In this document: piece by piece, positions 57,701-64,000 of the stretch
Numbering within the stretch: the first letter of the stretch is position 1
How the letters are laid out: each line of letters begins with the position of its first letter
Source: Datisca glomerata
Taxonomy: Eukaryota > Streptophyta > Magnoliopsida > Cucurbitales > Datiscaceae
Assembly: GCA_003255025.1 (NCBI GenBank)
Contig: QANY01002202.1
Coordinates: 124,001 to 188,000 of the forward strand
Reading direction: 5' to 3'
Length of the DNA: 64,000 bases
Position numbers and translations under genes: made by a program
The notes under the pieces: generated by a model
The model's input: only the letters and a program-made list of their open reading frames with translations
What the model was told of the DNA's origin: nothing
Database searches by the model: none

Positions 57701-58722
57701 GTTGAAATTATTAAATCTATGACTTCGAGAAAAATGTTGACGAAACTTGTGTTTATAAATATATCAAAGATGAGATAGTGGTGTTCTTAGTTCTTTATAT
57801 AAATGATATTCTACAGATTGGGAATGATGTAGAAACTTAATCGAAAGTAAAGAAGTGGGTAGCTGAGAAATTCCAAATAAAAGATTTAGTAGAGGCTTTC
57901 TATGTTGTAGGCATCAAATTCCTAAGGGATAGAAAGAACAAGTTCTTGGCACTTTCTCATGCATATTATATTATAAGGTTTTGGAGTGATTCTCAATGAA
58001 AAAATCTAAGAAAGGTCAACTACCTACCAGACATTGAATTTTCATTTCCAAGGAGCAGTTTCTCGTGGATACCTTAGGAGAAAGTGGATATGAGAAAGGT
58101 TCAAATGCTTCAGATGTCGGTAGCCTCATGTATGCAATGTTGTGTACGAGACTAGACATCTGTTATGCAGTAGGAATTGTCAGTCGTTATCAATCAAATT
58201 TTGATTTAGAACATTGGATTACAATAAAGCACATTTCAAGTATCTTCGGTGAACGATAAATTTATGCTTGTTTATTTAGTTGGAGACCCGAACCCCACTG
58301 GATATAATGGTTCTAATTTTCAATCAGATAGGGACAGTCGAAAGTTAACGTCTAGAACAGTATTCACCCTAGGTGGAGGAGCTTTAGTCTGGAGAAGTAT
58401 TAAACAATTTATTATTGATGATTCCACTATGGAAGTAGAGTATATAGCGGCTTGTGAAGCTATGAAAGAAGTGGTATGGCTTAGAAAGCTCTATACTGAT
58501 ATGGAATTAGTTCGAGATATGGACAAGCCACTAATCCTGTATTGTGACAACAGTGGGATAATTGCTAATTCCAAAGAACTAAGGAGTCATAAGACGGTCA
58601 AGCACATTGAGAGGAAATATCATATTGTAAGAGAGATCGTGCATCGAGGAGATGTGATTGTGAAGATAGTGTCAGATCAAAACCTCACTGATCTTTTTAC
58701 CAGGATACCTCCGGTGAATTAA
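54772..58722 (+). pseudogene. Copia II copy B gag-pol remnant
   Basis: Gag starts MSTMRYNIPTFLALDKLNG (84 codons open) with FVLIEEFPEES and AKWYMLVSMTDV. The zinc knuckle near 55420-55455 is degraded. Protease region SSWILDSQATNHVYSSL (about 55545-55595). Integrase HLRLGHISPNRL-like stretch near 55990-56020, core HRDVCGPINVQARGGYEYFV (about 56156-56215). RT from CKWIIKRKKGGDGKEE (about 57348) through RLVAKGYTQREGVD to LYINDILQIGND (about 57795-57830), with YVDD reading YIND. RNase H 58080-58722 includes VGSLMYAMLCTRLDICYAVG, GGGALVWRSIKQF, STMEVEYIAACEA and YCDNSGIIANSKEL, ending DLFTRIPP. A 169-bp duplication disrupts the integrase end. Confidence 0.9.
56409..56746 (+). repeat. 169-bp tandem duplication in copia II copy B
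   Basis: Two adjacent copies (56409-56577 and 56578-56746) differ at only three positions by eye. Copy A has this segment once (about 41690-41860). The junction lies at an 8-bp string, GCATTCTA, that occurs at both ends of the unit, suggesting slippage or unequal exchange at microhomology. Confidence 0.9.
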
Positions 58723-58778
58723 TTTGAGGGTCATGTGCACAATATGGGGTTAAGAGAGATGCCACAATTTCTTTAGAG

Positions 58779-58790
58779 CAAGTGAGAGAT
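58779..58790 (+). other. Polypurine tract of copia II copy B
   Basis: CAAGTGAGAGAT directly precedes LTR start TGTTGGCATAG, the classic plant copia signature. Confidence 0.75.
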
Positions 58791-60235
58791 TGTTGGCATA
58801 GTGCCCTCAAAGCATGTGTTTAGACATTTTTTATATGAAATTAATGAAATTACATTTTTCTTATAATTGTTCTTTTAAATTATTGTAAAATAATTTATAT
58901 ATAAATATCTGAAAAATCCATATTCATTAATGATACTATAATCTTATATAAGTACGAGATGATTACGATCATAGATAATGCATAAAATAGTCCGCAACAT
59001 ATTAAAGTATAAAATTTTTAATGAATAGTTGCTAGTATGGTTCACTAAGCATTATGGATATATGTGATCTTGATCCGAATCATTGATAATGATAGACATC
59101 TTAGTAAATATACTTTATATAATTAGATTAAATAGGAAAGGACTAATGTAGATTAATATCTTTATTAACTTACCGTTTATCATAAAGATTTAATACACAT
59201 CAAAACTAATGATTATATGTAGATCAGTCTGAATCCTGAGTAGTCATGAACTCCTATACATGTCCACTGGATCTTTTGATTCAATCATTAAGGTTTGTTT
59301 GTAAAACATTCTAGTGACTTTTATTTTGGAGATTCAGTGACATAGATGACTGGGAACATGGTCTTACAAGATTTGGAATCCAAGCTTTTTAATGGATCGT
59401 ATATTGGTTCTCATAAGTGTTAATTCTAAAAATGAATGGTTATTGAACTCAATTTATAATATGATTATACATTGACCATTCACTAGTGAATTAATGGTAC
59501 TTAAAGATCAAAAGGTAATTAGAAAGGAAAAATAATAATTTTGACCATTTCTAATTTACGAACCAATAATTGGAGGATAAAACTACATGAAGTGATTATA
59601 TAAATGGACTATATGAGAATACTCTGTAAATATATTATGTAATTACTAAGAGTGCAATTACATATTTATAGTGGAGTAATAATGAAATCAATAAATAAGA
59701 TTATGTAATTAAAGAGTAATTAATAATTTTTTTATTAAACTTAGAATTATGGGTCCATGATCCTCAAGTCACCTATGTACTACACATTCTAAGGAAAAAT
59801 AGTAATCTTGTGATAAGAATTAAATTTCTGGGGTAAATATATAATTATGAGATAATTATATATAATTAATTAAGAATTAATTAATTAATTAAGTTATTTA
59901 ATGTAACTTTCAAAAACAACAATCAAATAATTTTATCGATTAATTTTGTGTTGATCAATAAGTGAGACAGAATATTTGATTTATGAAACTAAATAATATT
60001 AAATCATTATGAGATAATGATTTGATTCGGTTTATCTAACGTGTTAATTAACAAATAAGATAACAGATTGAGAGATTAGATAAGTTAATTTTAAATTAAC
60101 TGATATCTAAATATTTATCTGATTAAAATAAATAATAAATTTGGATAATTGTCACATGGCATATTGGATTATCACATGTCAATCACTATTTTTAAATCAG
60201 AGATTGACATGGAATATTGTGGTGCCTTGAGTCAT
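58791..60235 (+). repeat. 3' LTR of copia II copy B
   Basis: It starts TGTTGGCATAGTGCC after the polypurine tract. Bases 60085-60218 match the LTR piece at 48003-48150. The right edge is uncertain (about 60235) because the 5' LTR is missing. It has no coding content. Confidence 0.75.
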
Positions 60236-60239
60236 GTAC

Positions 60240-60960
60240 AATAAAGTGAACTATCAACGTACTGACGAATGAAGAAACAACAACTGGCAGAAAAAGATGG
60301 CGTGGTGTCAGAAGAAAGATTTGAAAATTGTGTTGCACGTTTTCGAGGGATATTCGAAAACTTAAATGGGAAGGTGTAGCGGCGATTGGCAATGATGAGT
60401 CTCGACTGAGAGTAGGAAAACAGGGGGTCACCTAGGAAGCTATGCTGTAAGAATACGTCATCAAAAATGGGAAATGAGGCGATGAATGAAGTTATAATTG
60501 CAAGCCATCAAGTGAGGTCATGACATGAGTAACGAGAACAGAAGACGTAACTAAAGAAGTGACGTTCATTACACCTCAACGAATAAGATTTTGCTGAGTG
60601 TAATGGGGGTCAGTCAATGAACAGACTAAAATCCTATCATACACGTGACAAGATATAAGCTGAAGATTCAATGTTAAGGGAAGGAGGAATGAGAACCGCA
60701 TGATCAACTATATGGTTAACAAATGGATCAAATCCACGTATATTCTTTTTAAAGCTTATTAATTTCCTATTATCAGCCACGCGAGAGGGGTATTTGTTGC
60801 AATCTTATTGTGAAATTTATATATAAATAGGGGTATGTATCACCTCAAAAAATGAATAGAATACAATCCAACTCGTGAGTTCTCGTTCTTTCGGCTCTCT
60901 CAACTTTTATTTTCATAATCGATTCTTCCTTCACCAGAAAAATCATTTACATCTATGATA
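60240..60960 (+). promoter_or_regulatory. LTR-like segment with a strong TATA box
   Basis: The region is less AT-rich than its surroundings. It has a clear TATA box, TATATATAAATAG, at 60817-60829, followed by GGGGTATGTATCACC and a CT-rich stretch at about 60880-60910. This resembles the U3-R-U5 of an LTR element or a host promoter. No paired copy occurs in the window, and the open frame at 60192-60431 (minus) is not convincing. Confidence 0.35.
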
Positions 60961-61400
60961 TTCATCTTTTTGTTTTTGAATAGCTTGTTAGTTTGCTTGG
61001 TTCTTGTGTTCCGCTTCTAGATTTTTGCCAATATTTTTAGGGTTTACTATTTGTCAATTTTTGTTGGTTATTTTTTGAGAAAATTTTGTTGCTTCTTGAA
61101 TCTAGTCCATTCCAATCAGTTTTTTCCCCTTTAGCGGGACGAGACCATACAAATTTTTTTGGTCCTACTTTAGACGGGACTGGATAGAAAATGTCCAAAG
61201 CTTGTCCCATACCGTACACATCCTAACTATAGCCCTATATTATTCTCTTCACTCTATTTTCATTAAACCAAACAACGATGTTCTAAACAAAAACTTGATA
61301 TATACACCGTAAAATAATAATATACAACTATTATGATTATGACATCATATATATATATAATTTTTTTCGCTTAGAGCATCGTTGTTTGGTTTAAAAAATG
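60961..61400. repeat. MITE-like ends with inverted GTTGTTTGGTTT motifs
   Basis: AAACCAAACAACGATGTTC (to about 61283) is followed by TAA, and an inverted copy, TTA then GAGCATCGTTGTTTGG, starts at about 61373. TTA/TAA next to TTGTTTGGTTT-type termini is typical of PIF/Harbinger-like MITEs. The two termini face away from each other's bodies, so they may be the ends of two neighbouring MITEs. DNA at 61100-61200 (tagcgggacgaga, gacgggactgg) resembles MITE interior. Confidence 0.4.
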
Positions 61401-61714
61401 CAAGTCTAATTTAATTTACCTTTTTTATTATTTTATTAATTATGGCCAAAATATCTAAGCAGTACAATTATAAAATTGTTCTTAATAAATTATTGTTTGC
61501 CTTGTTGTATCTCTCTTGTTTTTTCACCGTCTGATGGGATGTGCTATCATTAAACTCTTCCCCTCGTACTTTATGTTTTGACCATAAATTTTCGTAAATT
61601 AAAAATTATGAAAGTTTAAGCATGCTGGGGTTTTTCCACAACATGAATGTTAGGCCATTTTGTGGCCCTTGAATTGTTTTGTAGCAATTTGGGTCACATA
61701 AATCAAAATTTTTA

Positions 61715-62700
61715 ATTTTTTTTCACAAAAAATGTATAAGGGTTAAAATATGTAATGCGGTTCACCAAATATATACTGGAGTTCATCAAAATATATAAAA
61801 TTAATAATTTTTGGAGGGATTTACCAAAAATGTATATGGGTTTACCAAAAATGTATATGGGTTTACCAAATATGTACTGGGGTTCACCAAAACCTACAAA
61901 ATTAATAATTTCTTGGAGGGGTTCATAAAAAATGTATAGGGGTTCATCAAATATATACTGAGGTTCACAAAATATGTATTAAGGTTCACCAAAATGTACA
62001 AAATTAATAATTCTTGGAGGGGTTCATAAAAAATGTATAGGAGTTCACCAAATATGTACTGGGGTTCACTAAATATGTAGTGGGGTTCACCAAAATGTAC
62101 AAAATTAATAATTCTCTGAGAGGTGCACAAAAAATGAATAGGGGTTCATCAAATATGTACTGAGATTCACCAAATATGTACTGGGGTTCACCAAAACATA
62201 CAAAATTAATAATTCTTGGAGGGGTTCATAAAAAATGTATAGGAGTTCACCAAATATGTACTGGAGTTCACTAAATATGTAGTCGGATTCACCAAAATGT
62301 ACAAAATTAATAATTCTCTGAGAGGTGCACAAAAAATGAATAGGGTTTCACCAAATATGTACTGAGATTCACCAAATATGTATTTGGGGTTCACCAAAAC
62401 ATACAAAATTAATAATTCTTGAAGAGGTTTACAAAAAATGTATAGGGGTTCACCAAATATGTACTGGGGTTTACAAAAAAAGTATAAAATTGATTTTGTA
62501 TATATTTGGTGAACTCCAATAAATATTTGGTTCCAGTACATACTTGGTGAACCCCCATATATTTTTGGCGAACCCCTTCAAAAATTATTGATTTTGTCAT
62601 TTTGGTGAACACAAAAACTTATTTGGTGAACCCATATATATTTTTGGTGAACCCTCCAAGAAATGAATTTTTAAATTTTGGTGAACCTGTCAAACGCTTG
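61715..62700. repeat. Foldback array of a 102-bp higher-order repeat
   Basis: From 61715 to about 62480 the plus strand carries seven units marked by AAAATTAATAAT at about 61799, 61901, 62001, 62102, 62204, 62306 and 62407, i.e. a period of 100-102 bp. Each unit contains about four sub-units of the form GGTTCACCAAATATGTACTG. From about 62490 to 62700 the same units continue in inverted orientation (TTTGGTGAACC...), about two copies. The centre at about 62470-62495 is itself a dyad (TACAAAA..TTTTGTA). The period equals 34 codons, which keeps minus-strand frames open (61894-62541); these are repeat artefacts. Confidence 0.85.
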
Positions 62701-62831
62701 TTGTACCCCACTATAAATTTGGTGAATACCTAAAATTGTAATTGCCACTCATTATGTGGGAATCGACAGTCAAAAGCCTCAAACAGTTATCCTGAAGGTA
62801 CTAATTGCATCTACAAGTCCAAGCGCCATTC

Positions 62832-62949
62832 AACGGCCCTAATCGCCGTTGGTCATCCTAATCGTCATGTTTTGATAGGTGATCACCATATGCTCTCATA
62901 ATTGCCAACAAATGGCCCTAATTGTCATTTAAATGGCTCTAATTGCCAT
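62832..62949 (+). repeat. Three hairpin-forming short repeats
   Basis: Units lie at 62832-62850 (arms AACGGC/GCCGTT, loop CCTAATC), 62910-62930 (AAATGGC/GTCATTT, loop CCTAATT) and 62933-62949 (ATGGC/GCCAT, loop TCTAATT). All loops are 7 nt and nearly identical, while the arms change together. The role is unknown; it may be the outer part of the adjacent foldback element. Confidence 0.5.
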
Positions 62950-62959
62950 CTTCACAATA

Positions 62960-63480
62960 AACTGGACAAAAATATTTATTTTTTAATTAATTACCGTACA
63001 CTGGACAAATTAGTCATCAAAATAGAAAAAACTTGCTCTCTCAATGTAAACATTCACGATATTTATTTATTATGTGAAATTAGATTGGATTAAATAAGAA
63101 TTCTCAAACCAATTGAACACTTATTCATAAACTCTATAAAAGTTGTCATTGATAATGTCGTTGTGCTTTTGTGATAAGTATAAAGCGAGACGGGTTTTCA
63201 CCATATATAATTATAGGTCGTGATGTTATGATGGTCGATAAATGCTATTTATCAGTTTGACGAACATGTATAACCCTCAAGGTCTAATTCTACTGTTAAT
63301 CGAACATATCCGCTAAAAGTTTAAAATTAAATACTAAAATTTGAAAAATAAACTCATCTACGTTTTAATTGATAACCCTATAAATATATTTTTCAAATCT
63401 GACCTTATTTTGTCATCAAAATTAACCCTAAAATTAAAAAACCATATTCACCTTCTTCTTAAAAAACTCGATACCCACCC
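62960..63480. other. AT-rich stretch with nothing recognised
   Basis: No coding, repeat or transposon signature was recognised on either strand. Confidence 0.4.
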
Positions 63481-63498
63481 TTTCTCCCTCTCAACACA

Positions 63499-63932
63499 CT
63501 ATATACCCTCCATTCCTCTTCACTCAAACACTCTATTCTCACCCTTTCTTCTTCATCTCTTCATCTTCATCTCTTCATCTTCATATGTTGATCTTCATCT
63601 CTTCATAGCCCGAAAATCTCCTCAAACCGCCTCAAACCCAACACTGTGAGGAAATTTTGCACATTCCTTACAAAAATGAGTGAAACTCACACCCAACCCG
63701 AGTCATATCCGTCCAATATTGTATTTTTTCACCAAAAATGGCTAGATGAAAGCATAAAGTTACAAAGGGAACGGTGTGTTTAACGATGCAACCAAGTTCG
63801 AGCGGTTTGAAAGGGCCGTACGATGCCACCGGTTATGGAGTGAAAAGATTTCATCCAAAGAATCAAAAACATACTAGCCCTATTCTTCATATTGCTCCAA
63901 CGGAGCATATATCTCATCCAAGCAAACAAGAT
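63499..63932 (+). pseudogene. Candidate promoter and first exon of an unknown gene
   Basis: A TATA-like CTATATACC lies at 63499-63507, followed by CT-rich DNA with (TTCATC)n repeats (about 63541-63605). An ATG at 63676 opens SETHTQPESYPSNIVFF and HQKWLDESIKLQRER. A stop follows at about 63781, but a neighbouring frame continues sensibly (FNDATKFERFERAVRCHRLW) to about 63870. A consensus donor GTAAGTTT starts at 63933. This looks like exon 1 with one frameshift. I do not recognise the protein; it may be host or transposon derived. Confidence 0.3.
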
Positions 63933-64000
63933 GTAAGTTTTCTTTAAAGATTTTGAAATTTATGTGTTATATTGTTAAAACACCTAATAGATACTTGATT

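Noticed and set aside
61715..62700. CRISPR-like array
   Set aside because: Repeat sub-units follow one another without unique spacers, the array turns back on itself and the genome is a plant nuclear one.
1..64000. tRNA or rRNA genes, riboswitches, bacterial-type operons
   Set aside because: None seen on reading both strands; the few tRNA-like strings are retroelement primer binding sites.

Overview
This window looks like AT-rich repetitive nuclear DNA of a flowering plant, probably a eudicot. Nearly every recognisable coding stretch belongs to a decayed transposable element. Plant-type LTR retrotransposons (Ty3/gypsy chromovirus-like and Ty1/copia), LINEs, a CACTA transposon and MITE-like elements are layered inside one another. 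I see no intact host gene, no rRNA or tRNA gene and no CRISPR array. All element genes carry stops, frameshifts or deletions, so I call them pseudogenes.

Layout. 1-4677: 3' half of a Ty3/gypsy element (G1, + strand) ending in a 2.6-kb LTR. 4681-8148: CACTA transposon remnant, with a TNP2 fragment (+), a five-exon ORF1 gene (-) and a subterminal inverted-repeat array. 8230-20895: a LINE (+) split by a gypsy element (G4, -), which is itself split by a complete-looking copia element (copia III, -) and by a PIF/Harbinger-like MITE. 20965-28128: copia family I, + copy, whose 5' LTR contains a LINE fragment (-). 28129-38148: copia family I, - copy, whose 5' LTR contains a 2.4-kb solo gypsy LTR with a 5-bp target duplication. 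38806-42595: copia family II copy A (+). 42596-47988: gypsy G3 (+), two long LTRs around a gag remnant. 47989-53050: copia II copy C (+, very degraded). 53055-54480: gypsy gag fragment (G5, -). 54490-60235: copia II copy B (+), the best preserved copia pol. 60240-61400: LTR-like promoter segment and MITE ends. 61715-62700: a foldback structure built of a 102-bp higher-order tandem repeat. 62832-62949: hairpin-forming short repeats. 63499-63932: a candidate promoter and first exon.

The most interesting signals lie in non-coding retroelement parts rather than in genes. (1) The diverged gypsy LTRs share a 3'-splice-site / 34-37 nt / GTAAGTGA 5'-splice-site cassette. (2) Two of these LTRs carry a row of three small tetraloop hairpins (UUCG or CUUG), one with compensatory stem changes. 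(3) Telobox motifs sit beside the LTR TATA boxes. (4) The solo LTR insertion can be dated relative to its host because an empty copy of the same site is present elsewhere in the window. (5) The 102-bp repeat array is inverted on itself, as in Foldback transposons. All similarities were judged by eye; no database search was possible.
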